Shown piece after piece: positions 37,120-46,240 of a DNA stretch of 64,000 nt. A program made the position numbers and the translations under genes. The notes below the pieces were generated by a model. That model was not told the DNA's origin and ran no database searches. It saw only the letters and a program-made list of their open reading frames with translations. Each line of letters starts with the position of its first letter. Position 1 is the stretch's first letter. The DNA is from Roseitranquillus sp963776845 (GTDB lineage: Bacteria > Pseudomonadota > Alphaproteobacteria > Rhodobacterales > Rhodobacteraceae): contig CAVZOJ010000011.1 in the NCBI GenBank assembly GCA_963776845.1, forward strand, positions 186,001 to 250,000. The letters are read 5' to 3'.

Positions 37120-37985
37120 ATGAGCATGTGGTCAGATCCCGGCCTCTATACTGATTTTTTCGGTCTTGACGAGCGGCCGTTCACCCTGCTTCCCGACCCC
37201 GACTTCCTGTTCTGGTCGGAGCAGCACAAGCGCGCATTCGCCGTGCTCGAGTACGGGATACTGTCGCGGGCGCCGATCACGCTGATCACCGGTGAGATCG
37301 GGGCCGGCAAGACGACGCTTCTGCAGGCGCTACTGAGGAACGTCGACGACGACGTCACGATCGGCCTCGTGTCGAACGCGCAAGGCGGTCGCGGCGAGCT
37401 CGTGGCGTGGATCCTGTCTGCGCTCGACGTCGCGGTGGAGCGCGATCTCGACTACGTGGCGATGTTCCGGATGCTGCAGGATCTGCTGATCGAGGAATAC
37501 GCTTCGGGCCGGCGCGTCATCCTGATCTTCGACGAGGCGCAGAACCTGTCGCTCGAAGGCTTGGAGGAGCTGCAGGATGCTCACCAACATCAACTCCAAC
37601 AAGGACGAACTGCTGCAACTGGTCCTCGTCGGCCAGCCGGAGTTGCGCGCGATGGTGATGCGGCCAGAGCTGCGCCAGTTCGCGCAGCGGGTCGCCGCGA
37701 ACTTCCATCTGCCGCGAATGGACCCTGCAACCGTCGCCGAATTATATCTCGCACCGCCTGCGAGTCGCCGGCGGCCGTGGCGACGAGTTCACGACCGAGG
37801 CTTGCGCGATGATTGCCGAAGCGACCGAGGGAATTCCCCGACTTGTTAATCAACTCGCCGACATCGCCATGGTATACGCGTGGACGCAGGAGAGCCGTTC
37901 GATCACGGACGATATAGTGTCGCTCGTCCTGTCCGAGGGCCTGTTCCTCGGGACGACCCATGCCGAGGCAAAGACCGGAATCTGA
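37120..37985 (+). CDS. ExeA-like AAA ATPase of an exopolysaccharide/PEP-CTERM locus, frameshifted twice
   Basis: Cytosolic ATPase of about 287 residues when repaired, like the TIGR03015 'secretion ATPase' of PEP-CTERM loci and ExeA/GspA. FFGLDERPFTLLPDPDFLF is the family N terminus; Walker A is GEIGAGKT (58-65) and Walker B is ILIFDEAQNL. The frame breaks at about 37575 (extra G in CAGGATG) and about 37742 (extra T in GAATTATA); each repair keeps conserved sequence (QMLTNINSN, LVLVGQPEL, IPRLVNQLADIAM). Start at ATG 37120; the frame is open back to 37084. Four bases upstream of the chain-length gene. Confidence 0.85.
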
Positions 37986-37989
37986 CAGA

Positions 37990-39534
37990 ATGAACCTCGA
38001 CATCTCCTACTACGTCTCCGTTTTCCTGCGGCGCATCTACATCATGGTCATCGTCGCCGTGGGCTTGACGGCGGCGGCGACCTACGTCGCACTGCAGCTG
38101 CCCGCCGACGTACCGCGCCGAACGCGAGGCTGCTTGTCGAATCGCCGCAGATTCCCACGAATCTCGCGAGTTCGACGGTGCAGGTGGCCACGTCGGAGCA
38201 GCTGCAGATCATCAGCAGCGCCTGCTGACGCGCGACAATCTGCTGCCATCGCACGGCAGATCGAACGCCTTCCCGCAGATCGGGCGGATGATCTGCGGAC
38301 GAGATCGTCGCGGAGATGCGCAGCAGCACGCGGATCAACCAGTCGGATCGGCGGTCCGAGGCAACCTTCGTCGACGTCAGCTTCACCGGTCCGAATCCGG
38401 ACAAGGCCGCGGCGATCGTCAACGAGTACGTCACGCGCATTCTCGAGGAGAACCGGTCGCTCCGCACCGACCTCGCCGAACAGACGCATGGACTTCTTCG
38501 AGCAGGAGACGCAGCGGTTGAGCGGCGAGCTGGGACGGCGCTCGGAAGAGATCGTCAGCTTCAAGCGCCAGAACGCCGACGCCTTGCCGCAGAGCCTCCG
38601 TTCCGCCAGGACCGACGACTTGCGCTGCAGGAGCGGGTGAACCAGATCGAGCGCGAGCTCACCCTCCTCGACGACCAGGAGGCACGCCTCGAGGAGGTGT
38701 TCAAGGCCGGCGGGCAAATCGATGAGGCGACCGCCGACGTCACCGGAAGCTCAGCGCCTCGCCAGCCTGCGCGCGGACCTCGATTCGGCGCTCGCCGTCT
38801 ACTCTCCGACGAATCCGCGTGTCCGGCTGCTGGAGGCGCCGCATCAAGCAAGTCGAGGAGCAGAATCCTCGCTTCTGCCGAGGCCGGGGAGGACCCGCTC
38901 ACGGAGCCCGAGGATCCGCGACTGACCATGTACAATATGCAGGTCTCGGAGATCGAGGCGCGGCGACAGAACCTCATCGATCAGAGGACGTTCATTGAAC
39001 GACGAGCTCGTCGAGCTGAACGACTCGATCGAGCGGACGCCCGAGATTTCGGTGGCCATCGAAAGCCTCGAGCGGGACTACGCGAACATCCAGACGCAGT
39101 ATAACCAAGCCGCCAGCCGCCTCGCCACCGCCGCGCAGGGCGAGCGGATCGAACTCCTGTCCAAGGGCGAGCGGATCACGGTGATCGAGAATGCGTCTGT
39201 ACCTAGCACTCCGACCAGCCCGAACCGTCCGATGATCGCCGGCGCCGGCGCCGCAGCAGGAGTCGTCCTCGGAACGGCGCTCATCTTCCTCTTCGAACTT
39301 CTCAACCAGTCCATCCGTCGCCCGATCGATCTCGAGCGGCAGCTTGGCGTGACGCCGATCGCGACCCTGCCCTACATCCGCACACGGCGCGAGGTGATCT
39401 GGAAGCGGCTTATCCTGATCGCGATCATGGCGGTCGTGGTGATCGGCGGTCCCGCGATCATCTACGCAGTGCACACCTACTTCATGCCGATCGACGTCCT
39501 CGTGGACAGGATCCTCGACAGCGTGCTCGACTGA
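37990..39534 (+). pseudogene. Polysaccharide chain-length determinant (Wzz/PEP-CTERM type), about ten indels
   Basis: Inner-membrane copolymerase controlling polymer length. The start MNLDISYYVSVFLRRIYIM, an N-terminal membrane segment, long coiled-coil middle (ELGRRSEEIVSFKRQNADAL; DSALAVYSPTNPRVRLLEA) and C-terminal membrane segments (ALIFLFELL; AIMAVVVIGGPAIIY) fit the TIGR03007-type family. Between about 38108 and 38998 the frame changes about ten times, with both extra and missing single bases. Coding sequence is conserved in each stretch and no base substitutions need to be invoked, so error is likelier than true decay, but I mark it broken. The last 180 residues are in one frame. Confidence 0.75.
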
Positions 39535-39561
39535 TCCGTCCCGACCCACCCGGAGCGAAAG

Positions 39562-40386
39562 ATGGAAAGACTTCAAGCGGCCCTCGAGAAGGCCCGCGCC
39601 TCCAGGACAGGCCCCGCCTCGCCGCGTCCGGAACAGCAGCGCGCCGCGCCGCACCGACCGCGCGCCGCGGCCGTGGAGGAGGCCTGGGCGGCCGTCCACC
39701 ACCACCCCGTTCGCGCCGACCGGATGCGCGGCAACAGGATCGTCGCCCTGGCAGGCGGGCGAGATTCATCCGCGGTGGACATGCTTCGCACGAAGATGTT
39801 GCAGCAGTTGCGCCAGAACAATTGGCGCCGCGTCGCCATCACGTCGCCGGGCAGCGCGTGCGGCAAGACTACGGTCGCCATCAATCTCGCGGCGAGCATG
39901 GCGCGCCAAAGCGAACTCCGCACGGTCCTGCTCGATCTTGACATGCGACGTCCCGCGATGGCCAAGCTTTTGGGCCTGCGCGACCGTCCCAGCTTCTGGG
40001 ACGTGGTCGAGGGCCGGGTCAGCTTCGGTGAGCAGGCGGTCAAGCTCAACGACAACGTCATCGTCTCGGTCAACACCGCCCCGGCGCCGGAGCCATCCGA
40101 GCTGATGGCGAACTCGGCGATGAAGCGCGTGATCGAGCAGATCGAGGCGACCTACCAGCCCGATATCGTCATGTTCGACATGCCGCCGATGCTGGTCACC
40201 GACGACAACATAGCGTTCTTCGACAAGGTCGACTGCGCGCTGCTGGTCGCGGCGGCGGAGAGCACGACTGTCGCACAGGTCGACGTCTGCGAGCGCGATC
40301 TGGCAAGCCAGACGTCGCTGCTTGGCGTCATCCTGAACAAATGCAGGTACCTCGACCCCGCCGGCTACGACTACAGCGACTACTGA
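39562..40386 (+). CDS. CpsD/CapB-type tyrosine-protein kinase (exopolysaccharide)
   Basis: Cytosolic BY-kinase partner of the chain-length protein, 274 residues. Walker A is GSACGKTT (97-104), Walker A' LLDLDMRRPAM (about 122-132) and Walker B VMFDMPPML. The C terminus YDYSDY supplies the autophosphorylated tyrosines. The N-terminal 60 residues are basic and low complexity. Its position after the ATPase and chain-length genes matches TIGR03018-type kinases of PEP-CTERM loci. It is intact, unlike its upstream neighbours. Confidence 0.88.
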   Translation: MERLQAALEKARASRTGPASPRPEQQRAAPHRPRAAAVEEAWAAVHHHPVRADRMRGNRIVALAGGRDSSAVDMLRTKMLQQLRQNNWRRVAITSPGSACGKTTVAINLAASMARQSELRTVLLDLDMRRPAMAKLLGLRDRPSFWDVVEGRVSFGEQAVKLNDNVIVSVNTAPAPEPSELMANSAMKRVIEQIEATYQPDIVMFDMPPMLVTDDNIAFFDKVDCALLVAAAESTTVAQVDVCERDLASQTSLLGVILNKCRYLDPAGYDYSDY

Positions 40387-40444
40387 TGGTTGACCGCCCC
40401 CGCGGCGCGCCTAGGCTGACGGCGGACCAGCTCGGAGATCGGCC

Positions 40445-40690
40445 ATGACGCAAAGATTGCATCTCGTGTTCGGAGGCGAACTTGTCGATCCGGGTTCGAC
40501 CGCCTTCAAGGACGTGGAGAATCTGCACATCGTCGGCATGTTTCTCGACTATCAGGCCGCCTACGACGCTTGGAAGCGGGAGGCGCAGCGCACCGTGGAC
40601 AACGCGCACATGCGATACTTCATCGCCCACATCCACCGCCTCCGCGACGAGGAGCGCGAGGCGTCGCCGACAGAGGAGCTTGAAGCGTAG
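40445..40690 (+). CDS. DUF4170 domain-containing protein
   Basis: Small conserved alphaproteobacterial protein (81 residues) of unknown function, normally just upstream of waaA. The core LHLVFGGELVDP, VGMFLDYQAAYDAWK and AHMRYFIAHIHRL is complete, ending with an acidic tail. GGAG lies 7-10 bases upstream of the ATG. It probably starts the waaA-lpxK operon (16 bases to waaA). Confidence 0.88.
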   Translation: MTQRLHLVFGGELVDPGSTAFKDVENLHIVGMFLDYQAAYDAWKREAQRTVDNAHMRYFIAHIHRLRDEEREASPTEELEA

Positions 40691-40706
40691 CGCCCGCGGG
40701 CGCGCG

Positions 40707-41885
40707 ATGACGTCGGCGCTCTCGCTCTATCTGCTCGCCGCCGGGCGCGCCGAGGCGTTCGGAGGTGGCGATGGTTCAGCGACATCCTGGCCCGCACGTC
40801 CTCCCGGAGACGTGCTCTGGATCCACCTCTCCGCCGGTCAGCCGGCCGAAGCCGCGGCCACGCTGGCGTCGCGGGTCGCCGACGAGCGAATCCGAACGAG
40901 CTTCGTCGTCACCACCGAGGGACCGACGGCCGATGCTTCAGGGGTGGATCTCATCTGGGTGGAGAGGCCACCAGACTTCCCGCGCGTCGTCGATGCCTTC
41001 CTCGCGCACTGGCGGCCTGCCGTCGCCATCTGGATTGGGGGTCCGATTCGACCCGTCCTGGCAGCGCGGGCGGCCCGAGCCGGGGTATCGATGATCCTTG
41101 CCAACGCAACCTCCGCCGAGGCGTCGCGGCACCGCGGCGTTCCGGCACGCGACCTGCTGGGGCTCTTCCAGCTCGTCGTCGCCTCCAGCGCCGCCGACGG
41201 AGAGGCGATGGAACGCGCGACGGCGCCGGCGCCGGCGGCGCTGGGCCGGTTGCAGAGATCGAGTCCGCCCCTGGACCACGACGAGCGGGAATACCGGCGG
41301 CTCAGCCAGGCGCTGGACGCCCGCCCGGTATGGTTCGCGGCAGGCGTCACGCGGCCCGACGTCGACGCCCTGCGGCGGGCGCAGGCCATCGGTCAAGGCG
41401 CATCGCACCGACTGCTGCTGATCGTCGAGCCTGCCGACGCCGAGGCGAACGCGGCATGCGTCCTCGCCTTCGGCGCACGCCGCTCGACGACCGGCGCGCC
41501 CCCGGCCGGTGCCGCAGCGCTCGTCGCGGACCTGCCTGGGGAAACCGGCCTGTGGTACCGCCTCGCCTCGGTCAGCCTGATCGGCGGCAGCCTCCTCGGC
41601 CCGCAGGCGATGGCGGACCCCTTCGCGCCCGCCGCGCTCGGCTCCGCCATCCTGCATGGACCGCTCGAAGCGCCGTTCGAGGCGCATTTCAAGGCCCTGC
41701 GCGCGGCGAACGCGACGCGTCCCGTCGCCGATCCCGCGCGCCTTGGCCATGTCGTGTCCGAAATGCTCTCGCCAGACCTCGCCGCGACGTTGGCGCACCG
41801 CGCCTGGTCGGTGGTCTCGGAGGGTGCCGAGGCGACCGACCTTGTCGCCGACACCGCGATCCGGCTCCTCGACGGGCCGGGCTGA
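40707..41885 (+). CDS. waaA: 3-deoxy-D-manno-octulosonic acid (Kdo) transferase family protein
   Basis: Glycosyltransferase that adds Kdo to lipid A (392 residues). The N-terminal domain (DVLWIHLSAGQPAEA, VVTTEGPTAD, WRPAVAIWIGGPIRPVL) and the C-terminal GT-B half (LYRLASVSLIGGSL-like region, WYRLASVSLIGGSLLG, DPFAPAALGSAILHGP) match the WaaA family, although the sequence is rather divergent. Start ATG 40707; the open frame back to 40482 only overlaps DUF4170. The stop overlaps lpxK (TGATG). Position between DUF4170 and lpxK is the main support for the name. Confidence 0.82.
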   Translation: MTSALSLYLLAAGRAEAFGGGDGSATSWPARPPGDVLWIHLSAGQPAEAAATLASRVADERIRTSFVVTTEGPTADASGVDLIWVERPPDFPRVVDAFLAHWRPAVAIWIGGPIRPVLAARAARAGVSMILANATSAEASRHRGVPARDLLGLFQLVVASSAADGEAMERATAPAPAALGRLQRSSPPLDHDEREYRRLSQALDARPVWFAAGVTRPDVDALRRAQAIGQGASHRLLLIVEPADAEANAACVLAFGARRSTTGAPPAGAAALVADLPGETGLWYRLASVSLIGGSLLGPQAMADPFAPAALGSAILHGPLEAPFEAHFKALRAANATRPVADPARLGHVVSEMLSPDLAATLAHRAWSVVSEGAEATDLVADTAIRLLDGPG

Positions 41886-42938
41886 TGCGGGCGCCCGACT
41901 TCTGGTGGCGGGACCGGCACGCGCCGGGGCTGCCGGCGCTCTGCCTCTCGCCGCTTTCGCGCCTCTACGCGGCCGCGACGGCGCGGCGCGTCGCCAGACC
42001 TCCCAGCATCCGGCCCGACGTCCCCGTCGTCTGCGTCGGCAACCTCACCGTCGGCGGCGCCGGCAAGACGCCCACCGTCATCGCCCTCGTCGCCGAGCTG
42101 TCGCGGCGCGGCCTCCGCGCCTTCGTCGTCACGCGGGGCTACGGCGGGCGCGCCCCGGGTCCGCTCCTCGTCGACCCGCGCGATGGACGCCGCCGAGGTC
42201 GGCGACGAGCCCCTGCTCGTCGCCGCCTTCGCGCCGGTCGTCGTCGCGCGCGATCGCGCCGCCGGGGCACGGCTCGCCCTCGACCGGGGCGCCGAGGCAA
42301 TTCTCCTCGACGACGGCTTCCAGAACCCCGCCGTCGCGCGCGACCTGAACCTCGTCGTCGTCGATGCCGCGACCGGCTTCGGCAACGGCCGCGTCCTGCC
42401 TGCAGGCCCACTGCGAGAGCCCGTGGCCGCCGGTCTCTCCCGTGCCGATGCCGTCGTCGTCATCGGCGAGCCCGCCCACCGCGCCAGCCTCGCCACGCGC
42501 TGGCCCGAGATCGACGCCCTGCCCCGCCTCGACGCGCGCCTCGCGCCGCTCGCGACAGGCATGGACTGGTCCGGCCTGCGCGCCGTCGCCTTCGCCGGGA
42601 TCGGCCGGCCGGAGAAGTTCTTCGCCACCCTGCGCGGCCTTGGCGCCGAGCTCGTCCACGCCATCCCGCTCGCCGACCACCAGCGCTTCACCCCGGCACT
42701 CCTCTCCCGCCTCGAGCGGCAGGCGAGGTCGGCCGGCGCCCAGCTCGTCACCACCGAGAAGGACGCCGCGCGCCTGCCGCAGGCGTTCCGCCAGCAGGTC
42801 CTGACCCTGCCGGTGCGCCTCGAATGGACGGACGGCGAGGGTCTGGGCGCGCTCCTCGACCCCGTGCTCAACCGCGCGCGAACTCGTCCCGCGCCCAGCC
42901 CTGAAGGTAGAGAAGCGCCGTCAGATCGCCGTGGTTGA
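41885..42938 (+). CDS. lpxK: Tetraacyldisaccharide 4'-kinase, frameshifted
   Basis: Inner-membrane kinase that phosphorylates the lipid A precursor. APDFWWRDR is the usual N terminus, Walker A is GNLTVGGAGKTP (about 52-63), then VTRGYGGR, and DDGFQNPAVARDL after the break. One extra base at about 42179 (CCGCGCGATGG) shifts the frame; repair joins VDPR to MDAAEVGDEP. The 3' end overlaps the convergent serB gene by 71 bases; another indel could move the true stop to 42904. Last gene of DUF4170-waaA-lpxK. Confidence 0.87.
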
Positions 42939-43737
42939 TGACGTGCGGCGCCGCCTTCTGCACCACGGGCTTGGCGTGCAGCGCCACGCCCGTCCCGGCG
43001 AGCTCGAGCATGCCGAGGTCGTTCGCCCCGTCACCGACCGCGAGCGCGTCCGCCGGCGACAGGCCCATCTCCACCGTCGTCTCGCGCAGCGCCGCGACCT
43101 TGGCGTCGCGCCCCAGGATCGGCTCGGCCACCCGCCCGGTCAGCCGCCCGGCCTCGACCTCCAGCACGTTCGCCCGCGCCGCGTCAAAGCCCAGGCGCGC
43201 CGCCACGACGTCGGCAAAGGCGGTGAACCCGCCCGAGACCAGCAGCGTCCGCGCGCCCGCGGCCTGCATCGTCGCGACCAGAGTCCGGCCGCCCGGCGCG
43301 TCGGTGATCCGCTCCGCCAGCACGCGCTTGATCACGCCTTCGTCGAGCCCGGCGAGCAGCCCGACGCGCTCGCGCAGCGCCGCCTCGAAGTCGAGCTCGC
43401 CGTTCATCGCCCGCGCCGTGATCTCGGCCACGCGCGGGCCGACCCCGGCGACCTCGGCCAGCTCGTCGATGCATTCCTGCCGGATCATCGTCGAGTCCAT
43501 GTCGGCGATCAGCAGCCGCTTGCGCCGCCCCGCCGCCGGCTGCACCACGACATCGACGCCCCGCGAGTCGAGCTCCGCCCGCACCTCCGCCTCGTTGTCC
43601 GGTCGCGCCGGCACCGCGAATTCCGCCGCCTCGTCGGGCGACAGCCATTGCGCGTCGCCCCCGCCCCAGGCGTTCCTCAGCGACTCCACCAGCGCAGGCT
43701 CCAGCCCCTCCGGCTTCGCGATCAGCGTGACGATCAT
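42868..43737 (-). CDS. serB: Phosphoserine phosphatase
   Basis: Last step of serine synthesis. HAD-superfamily enzyme of 289 residues from ATG 43737 (MIVTLIA; GAGG upstream). An ACT-like N-terminal region is followed by DMDST (79-83) with the nucleophile Asp79, MNGELDFEAAL, the Ser motif LLVSGGF and the GDGANDLGML acidic loop. An in-frame ATG at 43788 would add 17 unconserved residues. It is close to serC and serA, so all three pathway genes lie within 5 kb, though serB is on the other strand. Confidence 0.94.
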   Translation of the reverse strand: MIVTLIAKPEGLEPALVESLRNAWGGGDAQWLSPDEAAEFAVPARPDNEAEVRAELDSRGVDVVVQPAAGRRKRLLIADMDSTMIRQECIDELAEVAGVGPRVAEITARAMNGELDFEAALRERVGLLAGLDEGVIKRVLAERITDAPGGRTLVATMQAAGARTLLVSGGFTAFADVVAARLGFDAARANVLEVEAGRLTGRVAEPILGRDAKVAALRETTVEMGLSPADALAVGDGANDLGMLELAGTGVALHAKPVVQKAAPHVINHGDLTALLYLQGWARDEFARG

Positions 43738-43824
43738 CAACGAGCCTCCCTCGCGCAAGACCGGATGCATAGAGAGCTCCCGCGCCAAGCGAAAGCGTGT
43801 CCGAGACGGCTTGTCGCCTCCGCG

Positions 43825-44163
43825 TCAGGCGGACGAGACGTCGCGCCCCGGCTCGCTTGCGCGTGCGGCCAGAGTCGCGACACGGCGCAGCCGCGACAGG
43901 CTGTCCTCGCCCCAGCGGCACCGCTCGCGCAGGAGGATGCATATCCAATCCAGGTCGCTGTCGATCGTCGCGCCGGACGCGTTCTCCGCGATCAGTATCG
44001 CCACGGCGGTGATCGTCGACGGTTCCGGCGTCGTCGGCATCGCCTGCGATCGGCGCGGTGGCACATGCTCGGCGTCTGGCGTCTTTATCGTCCTGCCGCG
44101 CCTTGCCGCAAAGTCGACATGCACGACGCGCGCTTTCCGGGTGTCTTTGGCACAAGAGGTCAT
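43825..44163 (-). CDS. Hypothetical protein (112 residues)
   Basis: I do not recognise this protein. It is basic at the N terminus and then has a probable helical stretch TAVAILIAENASGATIDSDL and ICILLRERCRWGEDSLSRL. Coding is supported mainly by an uninterrupted frame between serB and the NTF2-like gene and by a perfect 16-base palindrome 37 bases upstream of its ATG. No clear Shine-Dalgarno sequence is visible. It could be spurious. Confidence 0.45.
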   Translation of the reverse strand: MTSCAKDTRKARVVHVDFAARRGRTIKTPDAEHVPPRRSQAMPTTPEPSTITAVAILIAENASGATIDSDLDWICILLRERCRWGEDSLSRLRRVATLAARASEPGRDVSSA

Positions 44164-44199
44164 CGGATCACGCTAGCACGCCGAAACCCGCGTCGCGGT

Positions 44200-44215
44200 T
44201 CACCAGATCTGGTGA
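44200..44215. promoter_or_regulatory. Perfect 16-base palindrome resembling a LuxR-type box
   Basis: TCACCAGATCTGGTGA is an exact inverted repeat. The inner CCAGATCTGG is also found in las-type LuxR boxes. It is 37 bases upstream of the 112-residue ORF (minus) and 160 bases upstream of the NTF2-like gene (plus). No luxI or luxR gene is in the window. A TetR or LysR site is equally possible. Confidence 0.45.
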
Positions 44216-44375
44216 GCTCTTCAACCTATACGAGTAGTTATTCAGACTGTTCGCGCTAGACGTTCGGCCAGCCCATGGCGGGCCGACATGGCGCCGGACC
44301 TTGTGACGGATCGCATACCCGATAGACTCCGATGCGCAAAGGACCAGCCGGGCCTCCCGAACATCGGAGGATGCC

Positions 44376-44816
44376 ATGGAAAAGGTTGACAGAGACGCCG
44401 ATCGCGAGGCGATCCGAACCCTGATCGCCCGGCAATTCGAGAACCTCAGCTGGAACGCCGATCGCACCGGCGCGTGGGACGCATTCTCGGCGGACTTCGT
44501 ATCCGGAGCATCGCTGTTTCCCGCGGCGCGGCCCGTCCGGCCGATGTCGGTCCCCAGCTTCGTCGAGCGCATGAAGTCGGCGGCAGGTTCGACAATGCCG
44601 GTATTCGAAGAGGCGCTCCTGGGAGTGGAGATTTTGCGTTACGGCAACGTGGCCGTCGCCCTCGCCGTCTGCGAGCAGCGTGAAGGCGGGGCCCCGCCCG
44701 ACCGGGCGATCGAGGCCCTGTTGCTCATCAAGGACGACGGCGACTGGCGCAGCGCGGCGCGGGGGTGGGACAAGGAACGAAAGGACGTCCCCATCCCGGA
44801 GGGGTTGCTCGACTGA
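44376..44816 (+). CDS. NTF2-like / SnoaL-like family protein
   Basis: 146-residue protein that looks like the DUF4440/SnoaL cone fold: an opening helix DREAIRTLIARQFENLSWN, WDAFSADFV, SFVERMKSAAGS and strands YGNVAVALAVCEQ and EALLLIKDDGDWRSAARGWD. The pattern 'LLLIKDDGDWR' before the last strand is typical. GGAGG lies 5-9 bases before ATG. Such proteins act as small binding proteins or isomerases; the actual role is unknown. Confidence 0.72.
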   Translation: MEKVDRDADREAIRTLIARQFENLSWNADRTGAWDAFSADFVSGASLFPAARPVRPMSVPSFVERMKSAAGSTMPVFEEALLGVEILRYGNVAVALAVCEQREGGAPPDRAIEALLLIKDDGDWRSAARGWDKERKDVPIPEGLLD

Positions 44817-45074
44817 GCCGCACAAGACCGCTCGCCGTCCTGGCTCTGCCGACCGCCGGCACGTCCGCGACGTCTATCATGGCCGCGCCCGTCGTCCGGC
44901 GTCTCCATGCCCATGGTGCCACGCCACCTCCACAACTCGATGCGCGTGTGGACGCACCCTATCGGATTCTCCGCATTTCCGCCGCGGCTGCCACTTGCCT
45001 TGCAACGGACGGTCGAGTAACGGCGCAGGTGGGCCACCCCTCCCCACCGAGGGGCGCATATCTGGAAGGGTACC
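44817..45074 (+). promoter_or_regulatory. serC upstream region
   Basis: No gene is visible in these 258 bases. The last 50 contain a compact RNA structure next to the serC ribosome site, listed separately. A conserved 'serC' leader motif is known from Alphaproteobacteria; I cannot confirm by eye that this is the same. Confidence 0.45.
45028..45054 (+). ncRNA. Candidate pseudoknot leader of serC
   Basis: CCCCTC (45037-45042) pairs with GAGGGG (45049-45054) around a six-base loop CCCACC. GGTGGG (45028-45033) is the exact complement of that loop, so an H-type pseudoknot or an alternative hairpin can form. The serC Shine-Dalgarno GGAAGGG (45064-45070) starts 9 bases later. This could gate translation of serC. 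Confidence 0.45.
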
Positions 45075-46237
45075 ATGACCAGACCCCGTCAAGCCGGCAA
45101 CGCGCCCGGCGAACCCGAACTTTTCGTCCGGGCCATGCGCGAAATATCCCAGCTTCAGCCTCGATGCGCTGGCGAACGCGCCGCTCGGACGGTCGCACCG
45201 CGCCTCGATCGGCAAGGCGCGCCTCAAGGCCGCCATCGACGAGACGCGAGAGCTGCTGCGCGTTCCCGACGACTACCTTGTAGGCATCGTCCCCGCCTCG
45301 GACACCGGTGCGGTCGAGATGGCGATGTGGTCGCTTCTCGGCGCCCGCCCGGTCGAGATGCTGGCGTGGGAAAGCTTCGGCGCCGGCTGGGTCACGGACG
45401 CGGTCAAGCAGCTCAGGCTGTCCGACGCCACCGTGCGCGAGGCCGACGTACGGCCAGATCGTCGACCTCGCCGACGTCGACTGGAACGCCGACGTCGTCT
45501 TCACCTGGAACGGCACGACCTCCGGCGTCCGCGTGCCGTCCGGCGACCCCATCCCCGCCGACCGGCAGGGGCTGACGATCTGCGACGCGACCTCCGCCGC
45601 CTTCGCCCAGGCGCTGCCCTGGGACAAGCTCGATGTCGTCACCTTCTCCTGGCAGAAGGTCCTCGGCGGCGAGGCGGCGCACGGCATGCTGGTCCTGTCG
45701 CCGCGCGCGGTCGAGCGGCTCGAGAGCTACACGCCGCCCTGGCCGCTGCCCAAGATCTTCCGGCTGACCAAGGGCGGCAAGGTCATCGACGGCATCTTCC
45801 GCGGCGAGACCATCAACACCCCCTCGATGCTGGTGGTCGAAGACTACCTGCAGGCCCTGGCCTGGGCGCGCTCCGCGGGCGGTCTCGACGGGCTGACCGC
45901 GCGGGCCGACGCCAACGCAGGCGTGATCGCCGACTTCGTCGCCGCGCACGACTGGGTCGACTTCCTCGCCGCCGATCCGGCGGTCCGGTCGAACACCTCG
46001 GTCTGCCTCAAGTTCACCGATGCCGGCGTCTCGGATCCCGCCGCCTTCGCCAAGGCCGTCGCCAAACGGCTCGAGGCCGAGGGCGTGGCCCATGACATCG
46101 GCGCCTACCGCGACGCGCCTCCGGGCCTGCGCATCTGGTGCGGCGGCACGGTCGAGCGGTCAGACCTCGAGGCGCTGATGCCGTGGCTCGAATGGGCCTA
46201 CGCGGCGGAGCGCGTGGCGGCGTCCGAGGCCGCCTGA
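45075..46237 (+). CDS. serC: Phosphoserine transaminase, frameshifted twice
   Basis: PLP-dependent second step of serine synthesis (3-phosphohydroxypyruvate to phosphoserine), about 386 residues when repaired. After ATG 45075 an extra base at about 45093 (CAAGCCGG) breaks the frame; repair gives NPNFSSGPCAKYPSFSLD and LGRSHRA. A second extra G at about 45448 (GACGTACGG) precedes GQIVDLADVDW. Later motifs are intact: VPASDTGAVEMAMWSLLG, TWNGTTSGVRVPSG, the PLP lysine in VVTFSWQKVLGGE, and RSNTSVCLKF. Followed 89 bases later by serA. Confidence 0.93.
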
Positions 46238-46240
46238 TCA

